Assembly: GCA_023419995.1 (NCBI GenBank)
Contig: JAEZXF010000447.1
Coordinates: 1-8,671 of the forward strand
Direction: 5' to 3'
Origin: Pseudomonadota bacterium
GTDB taxonomy: Bacteria; Pseudomonadota; Alphaproteobacteria; Rhizobiales; Rhizobiaceae
Length of the DNA: 8,671 bases
The position numbers and the translations under genes are program-made. The notes under the pieces were generated by a model, which was not told where the DNA came from, searched no databases, and saw only the letters and a program-made list of their open reading frames with translations. How positions within the stretch are numbered: the first letter of the stretch is position 1; each line of letters begins with the position of its first letter. This document shows, piece by piece, positions 1 to 6,666 of this stretch.

Positions 1-304
1 CCGGCATCGGCACGCCGGCCATCTCCGCGACGCGCTCCACCGCCTCGGGAAAGCCCATGCCGTCGAGCTCGGTCAGGAACTTGAAGTGGTCGCCCGACAC
101 GCCGCAACCGAAGCAGTGATAGCGGCCCTTTCGGTCCTCGCAGTGGAAGGAGGGGCTCTTCTCGCCGTGGAACGGGCAGCAGGCCCAGTAGTCGCCGCGC
201 TGCGCGTTGGTCTTGCGCCGGTCCCACGTCACGCGCGCGCCGATCACCGATGAAATCGGCACGCGGTCGCGTATCTCGTCGAGAAAGGCAGGAGAAAAGC
301 GCAT
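1..304 (-). CDS. dnaG: DNA primase DnaG, N-terminal part (cut by the window edge)
   Basis: DnaG synthesises the RNA primers for lagging-strand and initiation DNA synthesis at the replication fork. About 101 residues are visible, reading leftwards from an ATG at 304-302; the rest lies beyond base 1. The visible part is the CHC2-type zinc-binding domain: C43 and H46 in a CCPFHGEKSPSF motif, then C64 and C67 in YHCFGCGVSGD, complete the CHCC zinc site. Just after it comes the usual DGMGFPEAVERVAEMAGV helix. The N-terminus (MRFSPAFLDEIRDRVPISSVIG) has the typical primase length and form, which supports this start. Only a weak Shine-Dalgarno-like GGACGA lies about 10 bases upstream. The next gene is divergent, so the promoter must lie in 305-560. 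The rpoD gene often follows dnaG, but that would be outside this window. Confidence 0.95.
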   Translation of the reverse strand, partial: MRFSPAFLDEIRDRVPISSVIGARVTWDRRKTNAQRGDYWACCPFHGEKSPSFHCEDRKGRYHCFGCGVSGDHFKFLTELDGMGFPEAVERVAEMAGVPMP

Positions 305-400
305 CGGAAAAATCTCGTCCAGACACCTATATAAGGGCCGTGCGCAGGCGGCGCGACCGCAATCGCGCCGCATTCACGGGATTCACAGGGCGCAAGGCGC

Positions 401-418
401 GCCCGCCCACGCGCGGGC
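401..418. repeat. GC-rich inverted repeat in the dnaG/transporter gap
   Basis: GCCCGC (401-406) and GCGGGC (413-418) form a perfect 6-bp inverted repeat around a 6-base loop. It lies between the divergent genes, upstream of dnaG on the minus strand and upstream of the candidate plus-strand promoter. It could be an operator or a leader hairpin in the dnaG transcript, but short GC palindromes are common in such DNA. Confidence 0.25.
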
Positions 419-435
419 CGACGATGGCCCGCGAA

Positions 436-470
436 TTGCCTATGAAAAATTTACCCGGCTAATATATGAT
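436..470 (+). promoter_or_regulatory. Candidate promoter in an AT-rich island
   Basis: Bases 441-480 form a striking AT-rich island in an otherwise very GC-rich window. On the plus strand, TTGCCT (436-441) and TAATAT (460-465) are separated by 18 bases and resemble sigma-70 -35 and -10 elements. An alternative -10, TATGAT, lies at 465-470. Transcription would start near 472-477 and lead into the transporter gene at 561. A GAATC (GANTC, CcrM methylation type) lies at 477-481. The site was assigned by eye only; alphaproteobacterial promoters are often degenerate, and a promoter for divergent dnaG could also use this island. Confidence 0.4.
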
Positions 471-474
471 AGTG

Positions 475-564
475 ATGAATCGTACCGTTTTCCGTGACTT
501 GCGGACCATGAGCCCCGTCTTTTCCTTCCCTCGCAGCCTCGGCGGCGCGCCGGTCGCGCCATGA
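475..564 (+). CDS. Possible 29-codon leader ORF overlapping the transporter start
   Basis: An ATG at 475 (with an in-frame GTG at 472 and a second ATG at 508) opens a frame of 29 codons. It ends with TGA at 562-564, so stop and transporter start overlap as ATGA at 561-564. The predicted transcription start is near 472-477, so the message could be leaderless or nearly so, beginning at this ORF. The transporter ATG itself has no convincing Shine-Dalgarno sequence, so coupling through this ORF would explain how it is translated. Against it: the first codons are poor in G/C-ending triplets, the peptide is basic and unremarkable, and no homology is recognised. It may be chance. Confidence 0.25.
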   Translation: MNRTVFRDLRTMSPVFSFPRSLGGAPVAP

Positions 565-2225
565 CGGGCTCGCTCGTTCTCGTCCACCTCGCCGGTGCGG
601 TCGCGCTCCTCCTGTGGGCGACCCACATGATGCGCACCAATGTCGAGAACGCCTATGGCGACGTGCTGCGGCGCAAGCTGCATCGCACGCTGAAGAACCC
701 CGTCCTGGCCGTCGGCGCCGGCGGCACGCTGGCCGTCGCCTTCCAGAGCGCGACGGCGGTGACCCTGCTCGTCGCCTCCTTCGCCGGCTCCGGCATCGTC
801 TCCGGCACCACCGGGCTGATGGCCGTGCTCGGCGCCGATCTCGGCTCCGCCTTCGTCGTCAAGCTCCTGAGCTACGACCTGTCGCTTCTCGTCCCCGTGG
901 CGATCTTCGCCGGCGCGGTGATCTTCCTTTCGGCCAGCCGCCAGTCGTGGCAGCAGTTCGGCTCGATCCTCGTCGGCATCGGCCTCCTGATCCTGTCGCT
1001 GCGCCTGATCGGCGAGGCGTCGGAGCCGCTGCGCGAAAGCCGCATCCTGCCGGTCATCGTCAACTATCTCTCCGGCGACCCGATCACCGCCTTCCTGATC
1101 GCCGCGGTGGCGACGTGGCTCTTCCATTCGAGCGTCGCCTTCATCCTGCTGACCGCGGCGCTGGCCGCCCGCGGCCTGATGCCGGCGGAGCTCGGCGTGG
1201 TGATGGTGCTCGGCGCCAATCTCGGCGGCGGCCTCATCGCCGCGCTGCTGTCGCGCACCATGCCGCTGTCGAGCCGCACCGTGCCGATCGGCAACCTCGT
1301 CATCCGCGGCGCCGGCGCGATGCTGGCGCTGGCGCTGTTCATTGCGGTCCGGCCGCCGCTCGACATGCTGGGCGCCAGCGCCCCGCTCCAGGTCGTCCAC
1401 GCCCATATCGCCTTCAACGCCGCCCTCGTTGTCCTCGGCCTGCCCTTCGCCGGCCTCGTCAGCCGTGGGGTGGAGAAGCTGCTGGCGAGCGCCGCCCCAA
1501 GGCCGCGCGTGGCGCTGGAGGACCGCGAGGCGAGCGCGCTCGACCCCGACGCGCTCGGCAGCCCGTCGCGCGCGCTGGCCAATGTCAGCCGCGCCGTGGT
1601 GGGCCTGTGCGAGACGATCGAGGTGATGCTCAAGAGCATCATGGAGCTCTACGAGGAGCCGGATGCCGCCCGCATGGAGGCGCTGGCGGCGCTCGACGAC
1701 CGTGTCGACCGCAAGCATGCGGCGATCAAGCTCTACCTCGCCAAGATCAGCACCAAGGGCATGAGCGACGACGATCTGCGCCGCACGCAGGAACTGCTCG
1801 ACGGCTGCGTCAAGCTCGAGCAGGTCGGCGACATCATCGTGCGCAACATGCTGGTCCAGGTGCGCAAGAAGCTCGACCGCCGCCTGACCTTCACGCCCGA
1901 GGGCTGGCGCGAGCTGTCCGACCTGCACGCCATGGTGCTGGCCAACGCCCGCCTCGCCTTCAACGTGCTGGTGTCGCGCGACCCGGAAACCGCGTTCCAG
2001 CTCGTCCAGGAGAAGGACCGGCTGCGCGACCTCGAGCGCGAGACCAGCCAGCGGCATTTCGAGCGGCTGCGCGAGGGCACGGCCAAGAGCATCGAGACGA
2101 GCTCGCTCCACCTCGACACCATCCGCGACCTCAAGCAGATCAACTCGCTGCTCGCCTCGATCGCCTACCCGGTGCTCGAGGAGCACGGCCTCCTCGGCCA
2201 GACCCGGCTGCGCGCGGCGGAGTAG
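561..2225 (+). CDS. Na/Pi-cotransporter family protein with C-terminal PhoU-like domain
   Basis: This inner-membrane protein belongs to the Na/phosphate cotransporter family (NptA/YjbB type), probably moving phosphate coupled to sodium. Residues 1-300 hold about eight hydrophobic segments in two inverted repeats. Repeat 1 carries QSATAV (62-67) followed by GADLGSAF (91-98); repeat 2 carries HSSVAF (189-194) followed by GANLGGGL (218-225). These match the paired QSSSA and G-N-G family signatures, although the first has A-T after QS and the second has H in place of Q. After a charged linker, residues ~335-545 form a helical PhoU-like domain that ends in the family-typical ETSSLHLDTIRDLKQIN stretch. 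The length of 554 residues is normal. The ATG at 561 sits directly before the first membrane segment; no strong ribosome site precedes it. The gene is monocistronic between dnaG (divergent) and the yqeY-type gene (convergent). The substrate is inferred from the family only. Confidence 0.9.
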   Translation: MTGSLVLVHLAGAVALLLWATHMMRTNVENAYGDVLRRKLHRTLKNPVLAVGAGGTLAVAFQSATAVTLLVASFAGSGIVSGTTGLMAVLGADLGSAFVVKLLSYDLSLLVPVAIFAGAVIFLSASRQSWQQFGSILVGIGLLILSLRLIGEASEPLRESRILPVIVNYLSGDPITAFLIAAVATWLFHSSVAFILLTAALAARGLMPAELGVVMVLGANLGGGLIAALLSRTMPLSSRTVPIGNLVIRGAGAMLALALFIAVRPPLDMLGASAPLQVVHAHIAFNAALVVLGLPFAGLVSRGVEKLLASAAPRPRVALEDREASALDPDALGSPSRALANVSRAVVGLCETIEVMLKSIMELYEEPDAARMEALAALDDRVDRKHAAIKLYLAKISTKGMSDDDLRRTQELLDGCVKLEQVGDIIVRNMLVQVRKKLDRRLTFTPEGWRELSDLHAMVLANARLAFNVLVSRDPETAFQLVQEKDRLRDLERETSQRHFERLREGTAKSIETSSLHLDTIRDLKQINSLLASIAYPVLEEHGLLGQTRLRAAE

Positions 2226-2253
2226 AGGGCGAGCGGGTACGGCCGCAGGCCAA

Positions 2254-2269
2254 GGCGGCAAGCGCCGCC
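2254..2269. terminator. Possible terminator hairpin after the transporter gene
   Basis: GGCGGC (2254-2259) and GCCGCC (2264-2269) form a perfect 6-bp stem with an AAGC loop, 28 bases past the transporter stop codon. No run of T follows, so it is not a canonical intrinsic terminator. It could pause polymerase or protect the mRNA 3' end. Confidence 0.35.
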
Positions 2270-2416
2270 CGCCGGCGTTCCGGCGCGCCCGCGCAACACA
2301 AGTCCGCCGCCGGCGAACGAGCGAAACTGCCGACCCGACTGGACGCGGTCCCTCTCAGCACGCGCCCCGTAGCGCCGGCCGGCCACGGCACAGCGCACGG
2401 CGTGTTAAGTGAAAAC

Positions 2417-2513
2417 AACGGCCGCAGGCCGCAAGCCCGACCGGGCGTCGGACCCGATGGCCCGCCCCCGCGGAGGGCCAGCCGCCGCAGGCGGCGATGC
2501 GGCCCGCGAGCGA
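2417..2513 (+). repeat. Structured intergenic repeat, copy A
   Basis: This ~97-bp element matches copy B at 4436-4533, in the same orientation. Identical blocks are 2417-2450 (apart from one or two end bases) and 2471-2496; the final 16 bases differ at one position, plus one change at 2497. The variable middle (2451-2470) is 20 bases here and 21 in copy B. Inside are GGCC-GCA-GGCC (2420-2430), a perfect GCCGCC-GCA-GGCGGC hairpin (2481-2495), and an outer GGGCC (2475-2479)/GGCCC (2502-2506) stem enclosing that hairpin. The middle can also fold (CGGACC, loop CGAT, GGCCCG), with one mismatch. It sits between two converging genes, which suggests a REP-like element acting in transcription termination or mRNA 3'-end stability. 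Confidence 0.8.
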
Positions 2514-2558
2514 CAAGAGCCCATACCGCCCGCGAGCGATAGAAGCCGCGACAGATCG

Positions 2559-3008
2559 CTAACCCAGCAATCCCTTCACCGTGGCGCTCGCCTTGGCGAA
2601 GTCGATGCGGCCGGGATAGCGCTCCTTCAGCACGGCCATGACGCGGCCCATGTCGCGCAGCCCTTGCGCGCCGGTCTCGGCCACCGCCGCGGCCGCGGCC
2701 GCGCGCACCTCGTCCTCGCTCATCTGGGCCGGCAGGTATTCCTTGATGACGGCGATCTCGGCCCGCTCCTGCTCGGCCAGCTCCAGGCGGCCGCCATCCT
2801 CGAAGGCCTTGGCCGATTCCTCGCGCTGCTTCACCATCTTGGTCAGGATCTGCAGGATCTCGTCGTCGCCGACCGGGTCCTTGCCGACGCCGCGGTTGGC
2901 GATGTCGCGATCCTGGATCGCGGCGTTGACGAGCCGGAGCGTGCCGGTCCTCAGCCTGTCCTTGCTCTTCAGCGCGTCCTTCAGCGCCTGGGCGATGGTC
3001 TCGCGCAT
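2559..3008 (-). CDS. yqeY: GatB/YqeY domain-containing protein
   Basis: This 149-residue protein is a stand-alone YqeY-type protein, related to the C-terminal tail domain of the GatB subunit of the tRNA amidotransferase, which helps bind tRNA. The precise role of the free-standing form is not established. Family features seen are the N-terminal helix with LRLVNAAIQDRDI (residues 24-36), the DDEILQILTKMVKQREES stretch (48-65), AEQERAEIAVIKEYLPAQMSEDE (78-100), and the closing GLRDMGRVMAVLKERYPGRIDFAKASATVKGLL region. The length is full for the family. The ATG at 3008-3006 is preceded by a good AAGGAG (3021-3016) at 7 bases, which fixes the start. It lies divergent from carA and two genes away from dnaG on the same strand; in many alphaproteobacteria I recall it directly next to dnaG, and here the transporter gene separates them. 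Confidence 0.95.
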   Translation of the reverse strand: MRETIAQALKDALKSKDRLRTGTLRLVNAAIQDRDIANRGVGKDPVGDDEILQILTKMVKQREESAKAFEDGGRLELAEQERAEIAVIKEYLPAQMSEDEVRAAAAAAVAETGAQGLRDMGRVMAVLKERYPGRIDFAKASATVKGLLG

Positions 3009-3036
3009 GACATATCTCCTTGTTCCGGGCGCACGT

Positions 3037-3049
3037 CGGTCGTTGACCG
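3037..3049. repeat. Perfect short inverted repeat in the yqeY leader
   Basis: CGGTC (3037-3041) and GACCG (3045-3049) form a 5-bp perfect inverted repeat with a GTT loop, about 28 bases upstream of the yqeY-type start. It may be a leader hairpin or a small operator, and chance is also possible. Confidence 0.2.
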
Positions 3050-3193
3050 CGCCCGCGCCTTCTTTTATGCACCGGGCAACATTATCTCTAGCATGTTAAG
3101 GCCCGATGCGGCCCCGCCCGTGTAACCGCCGCGCGATATGTCCTGCCGGCGGCGCGAAAGCAAGCGCGGACGGCTGACGAACGGAGAGCCGAA
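3050..3193. promoter_or_regulatory. Divergent promoter region of yqeY and carA
   Basis: The two genes start 185 bases apart on opposite strands, so both promoters must lie here. The only AT-rich part is 3059-3100, which holds TTTTAT, ATTAT and a TTAA (3096-3099); no confident -35/-10 pair can be assigned on either strand. Downstream, CCGCCG (3126-3131) and CGGCGG (3147-3152) could form a 6-bp stem with a 15-base loop in the carA leader. I see no clear pyrimidine-type attenuator: there is no T-run and no convincing leader peptide. Confidence 0.4.
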
Positions 3194-4402
<1,209 letters not shown>

Positions 4403-4435
4403 ACGGCCGCCCCTCGACAAGAAGCGAGCGAAGAT

Positions 4436-4533
4436 AACGGCCGCAGGCCGCAAGCCCGACCGGGCGTCGCGCCTCGTGGCGCGCCCCCCGCGGAGGGCCA
4501 GCCGCCGCAGGCGGCGGTGCGGCCCGTGAGCGA
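4436..4533 (+). repeat. Structured intergenic repeat, copy B
   Basis: This is the second copy of the element at 2417-2513, in the same orientation and about 2 kb away. It fills most of the 134-bp gap between carA and the metallopeptidase gene and ends 3 bases before the latter's stop codon. It keeps the GCCGCC-GCA-GGCGGC hairpin (4501-4515) inside a GGGCC (4495-4499)/GGCCC (4522-4526) stem. The variable middle differs in sequence from copy A yet forms a better hairpin: CGCGCC, loop TCGT, GGCGCG (4468-4483). That suggests the fold matters more than the bases. GCGAGCGA (4424-4431) and GTGAGCGA (4526-4533) flank it. Confidence 0.8.
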
Positions 4534-4536
4534 GAG

Positions 4537-5436
4537 TCAGACCGGGTTGTTGAACGTGTCGCAGTCCGCCAGCCGGCCGTTGCGCAGGCCGTTGGCGAAC
4601 CATGTTGCGCGCTGCGCCGAGGTGCCGTGGTTGAAGCTCTCCGGCACGACGTAGCCCTGCGTCCGCTTCTGGAGCGTGTCGTCGCCGATCTGGTGCGCGG
4701 CGTTCAGCGCCTCCTCGATGTCGCCTTCCTCGAGCAGGCCCTTCTGCGCCGTGTAATGAGCCCATATGCCGGCGAAGCAGTCGGCCTGCAGCTCGACGCG
4801 GATCGACATCTGGTTGGCCTCGACCTGGCTCATGCGCTGGCGCATCTGGTTGAAGCGCGGCAGCACGCCGATCAGGTTCTGGACGTGGTGGCCGACCTCG
4901 TGCGCCACGACATAGGCCTGGGCGAAGTCACCCGACGCGCCGAAGCGCTGCGACAGCTCGCGGAAGAAGCCGAGGTCGATGTAGAGCTTCGAATCACCCG
5001 GGCAGTAGAACGGCCCCGAGGCCGACGAGGCGAAGCCGCAGGCCGACTGCACCTGGTCGGAGAACAGCACCAGCGTCGGCTCGCGATAGGCTTGGCCCTC
5101 GGCCTGGAAGATGCCGTTCCACACATCCTCGGTCTCGGCCAGCACCACGGAGACGAACTGCGCCTCCTCGTCGGCCGGCCGGCTGCCCGCGCCGTTCTCG
5201 GTGACCTGCGGCGCGGACGGCCCGCCCTCCAGCAGCTGCAGCGGGTCGATGCCGCAGGCGCGCAGCGCGAAGAAGATGACGACGAGGATGATGATGCCGG
5301 AAATGCCGCCGCCGCCCGCGCCGCGCCCGATGGGCAGCGGGATCTGCCGGCCGCCGCGGCCGAGGCCGCCGGGCGCGCCGCCCTGCCCGCGGCGATCCTC
5401 GACATTGCTGCTCTGGCGACGGTCTCTCCAACGCAT
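4537..5436 (-). CDS. ypfJ: Neutral zinc metallopeptidase, YpfJ family, membrane-anchored
   Basis: This 299-residue protein belongs to the putative neutral zinc metallopeptidase family (E. coli YpfJ type). Its substrate is unknown. The N-terminus is basic and glycine-rich (MRWRDRRQSS, then GGLGRGGR). One hydrophobic segment at residues ~45-58 (ISGIIILVVIFFAL) should anchor it in the inner membrane with the catalytic domain outside. The zinc site is HEVGH (179-183); E180 is the general base, and E215 in ELQADCFAG is the likely third ligand. C133 and C145 in SACGFASSASGPFYCPGD are family-typical and could pair. The C-terminus (TSAQRATWFANGL, then DCDTFNN) is complete. A GA-rich GAGGAAGAAGAG stretch directly before the ATG gives a plausible ribosome site. 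It is transcribed away from the CtrA-type site at 5576-5590 and converges on carA. Confidence 0.95.
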   Translation of the reverse strand: MRWRDRRQSSNVEDRRGQGGAPGGLGRGGRQIPLPIGRGAGGGGISGIIILVVIFFALRACGIDPLQLLEGGPSAPQVTENGAGSRPADEEAQFVSVVLAETEDVWNGIFQAEGQAYREPTLVLFSDQVQSACGFASSASGPFYCPGDSKLYIDLGFFRELSQRFGASGDFAQAYVVAHEVGHHVQNLIGVLPRFNQMRQRMSQVEANQMSIRVELQADCFAGIWAHYTAQKGLLEEGDIEEALNAAHQIGDDTLQKRTQGYVVPESFNHGTSAQRATWFANGLRNGRLADCDTFNNPV

Positions 5437-5575
5437 CTCTTCTTCCTCGTCCTCTTGCGCCGCAACCCGCCCCCGCCACGGCTGCTGCTTCTGGCGGCAA
5501 ACTAGCCGAGCCTTCGCACCCGGTCACGGCAAATCTTGCGTGTCCAATGCCGTGCCCCTTGCCGTCCCGGTATCG

Positions 5576-5590
5576 TTAATGAGGCGTTAA
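5576..5590. promoter_or_regulatory. Perfect CtrA-type binding site (TTAA-N7-TTAA)
   Basis: TTAA at 5576-5579 and TTAA at 5587-5590 are separated by exactly seven bases (TGAGGCG). That is the full consensus of CtrA, the response regulator that controls the alphaproteobacterial cell cycle and, in several groups, motility and other functions. By eye, TTAA occurs only four times in the whole window, so this spacing is unlikely by chance. The site lies 49 bases before the ORF at 5640 and 139 bases before the metallopeptidase start on the other strand. It is nearly symmetric, so it does not tell which gene it serves. A weak GATAGC (5600-5605) could be a plus-strand -10 if TTAATG serves as the -35 element. 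Confidence 0.65.
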
Positions 5591-5639
5591 GGCCGGGAAG
5601 ATAGCGTCGGCCCAGCATCCGGCAACCGCGACGGACATC

Positions 5640-5909
5640 ATGAGCGCCCTGACGCCGCTGATCGAACTGGCCAGCCACAGAAGCCTCGACCTGTTCTTCC
5701 GGGTCGGGCAGGGCTACGTCGCGCGCTCGGGCCGCGAGCAGAGCTTCGGCCAGGGCGGGCACGGCCTGTCGCCGCTCGGCGTCCAGGCCCGCGCCGAGGC
5801 GCGGATCGTCTCGACGCTGGGGCCGCTTCCGCACGACGGCAGGCTCCATGCGTGGCCCTCGGGCGGCGCCTCCCGCCGCCAGCCGGCGCTTCCCGCCGCG
5901 CTCAGGTGA
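5640..5909 (+). CDS. Small hypothetical protein (89 aa), not recognised
   Basis: I do not recognise this protein. It starts at an ATG with a weak ACGGA upstream and ends with TGA at 5907-5909, overlapping the convergent enoyl-CoA hydratase gene by 8 bases. Support for coding comes from codon use: only five of its 89 codons end in A or T, while second positions are mixed, the pattern seen in the real genes here. The N-terminus (MSALTPLIELASHRSLDLFF) could form an amphipathic helix; there is no membrane segment or known motif. The last 20 residues (rich in G, A, R and P) overlap a GC hairpin and look less protein-like, so the gene may be truncated or degraded there. The CtrA-type site 49 bases upstream suggests a promoter. 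A partial or decayed gene is an alternative. Confidence 0.45.
   Translation: MSALTPLIELASHRSLDLFFRVGQGYVARSGREQSFGQGGHGLSPLGVQARAEARIVSTLGPLPHDGRLHAWPSGGASRRQPALPAALR
5862..5880. terminator. Possible terminator hairpin after the hydratase operon
   Basis: GGCGGC (5862-5867) and GCCGCC (5875-5880) form a perfect 6-bp stem with a 7-base loop, 21 bases past the hydratase stop on the minus strand. There is no T-run. It also lies inside the tail of the small plus-strand ORF, so it could serve as a shared 3' structure for both. Confidence 0.35.
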
Positions 5910-6666
5910 ACGCCTTGAGGCGCCGCGTCGTCTCGGGATCGAGGAAGCCCGCCACCGTCGCATCCGTCTCCAGCGCCAGCGCCTTGTGCATGTCGGTGGA
6001 TGCGGTGGCGTTGAGCGTCCGCTTCATCGCCCGCACCGACAGCGTCGGCAGCCCGGCAAGGCGGCGTGCCACCGCGCGCGCCTCGTCGAGGAGCGCGTCG
6101 TCGGGCACCACGCGCCACGCCACGCCGAGCCGGTGAAGCTCGGCCGCGCCGTAGCGTTCGCCGAGAAGCAGCATCTCGCGCGCCTTGAGCAGCCCGACCA
6201 TCGCCGGCAGCAGCGACGTCACCGCCCCGGTGACGAAGAGGTTGAGCGACACCTCGGGAAAAAACCCCTTGGCGCCCTCGGCCCAGATCGGGAAGTCGCA
6301 GTTGATCGCCCATTCGAAGCCGCCGCCGACCGCCCAGCCGTTGATCGCCCCGACCACCGGCTTCGGCCCGAACGAGATCGACCGGGTCGCGCGCTGGATC
6401 GCCTCGACCAGGCCCCGCGCCTCGGCCTCGTCGCCGGGATGTGCGTGGTCGTGCCGGTCGTCGCCGGCGCAGAACGCCCTGCCCTCGCCGGTGAAGACGA
6501 TGGCGCGCGTCGCCGGATCGGCATTGGCGTCGTCGAAGGCGCGCGCCACGTCGTCGAGCAGCGCCCGGTTCATGGCGTTGAGCCTCGCCGGCCGGTTGAG
6601 GCTGATGCGGCGCACGCCGCCCTCCTCCAGCACGCTCAGCACGGTGTCGTAGGTGAAGCCGCTCAT
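5902..6666 (-). CDS. Enoyl-CoA hydratase/isomerase (crotonase) family protein
   Basis: Crotonase-fold enzymes act on acyl-CoA thioesters; this one most likely adds water to a 2-enoyl-CoA. It has 254 residues, a normal length. The N-terminal part has ISLNRPARLNAMN (21-33). The first oxyanion-hole loop is AFCAGDD (64-70), and the second is GWAVGGGFEW (110-119). E118 and E138 (in FFPEVS) align with the two catalytic glutamates of rat mitochondrial hydratase (144 and 164), so hydratase activity is plausible rather than isomerase or hydrolase only. An unusual His-rich RHDHAHPGDE segment (71-80) lies in the substrate loop region. The ATG at 6666-6664 overlaps the TGA of the CoA ligase gene as ATGA, which implies translational coupling and fixes the start. 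It is the last gene of the operon. The substrate is unknown. Confidence 0.92.
   Translation of the reverse strand: MSGFTYDTVLSVLEEGGVRRISLNRPARLNAMNRALLDDVARAFDDANADPATRAIVFTGEGRAFCAGDDRHDHAHPGDEAEARGLVEAIQRATRSISFGPKPVVGAINGWAVGGGFEWAINCDFPIWAEGAKGFFPEVSLNLFVTGAVTSLLPAMVGLLKAREMLLLGERYGAAELHRLGVAWRVVPDDALLDEARAVARRLAGLPTLSVRAMKRTLNATASTDMHKALALETDATVAGFLDPETTRRLKAFT

Larger units (their letters stand above)
2226..2558. other. 333-bp convergent intergenic region
   Basis: This gap separates the 3' ends of the transporter and the GatB/YqeY-domain gene. It holds a GC hairpin just after the transporter stop (2254-2269), a solitary 13-mer ACGGCCGCAGGCC at 2239-2251 that is identical to the start of the longer repeat, copy A of that repeat (2417-2513), and an extra CCCGCGAGCGA at 2529-2539 that duplicates the end of copy A with a 26-base period. 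Between 2270 and 2416 I see GC-rich sequence with no convincing gene. Long frames run through on both strands, but they are continuations of shadow frames from the neighbouring genes. Confidence 0.7.

Noticed and set aside
372..389. ATTCACNGG tandem as a DnaA-box pair
   Set aside because: It does not match the TTATCCACA consensus, and this locus has no other origin features.
459..2261. 600-codon open frame on the minus strand opposite the transporter
   Set aside because: Low-complexity peptide rich in R, A, E, H and Q, typical of an antisense frame in GC-rich DNA; the plus-strand frame has clear family motifs.
614..2542. 642-codon plus-strand frame offset from the transporter frame
   Set aside because: Arg/Pro/Ala-rich peptide without motifs; a shifted shadow of the transporter that runs on into the repeat region.
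4627..5505. 292-codon plus-strand frame opposite the metallopeptidase
   Set aside because: No motifs and biased composition, while the minus strand encodes an intact zinc peptidase.
5502..5963. Minus-strand 153-codon frame between the hydratase and metallopeptidase genes
   Set aside because: Composition is shadow-like, and the plus frame at 5640 has the better codon pattern.
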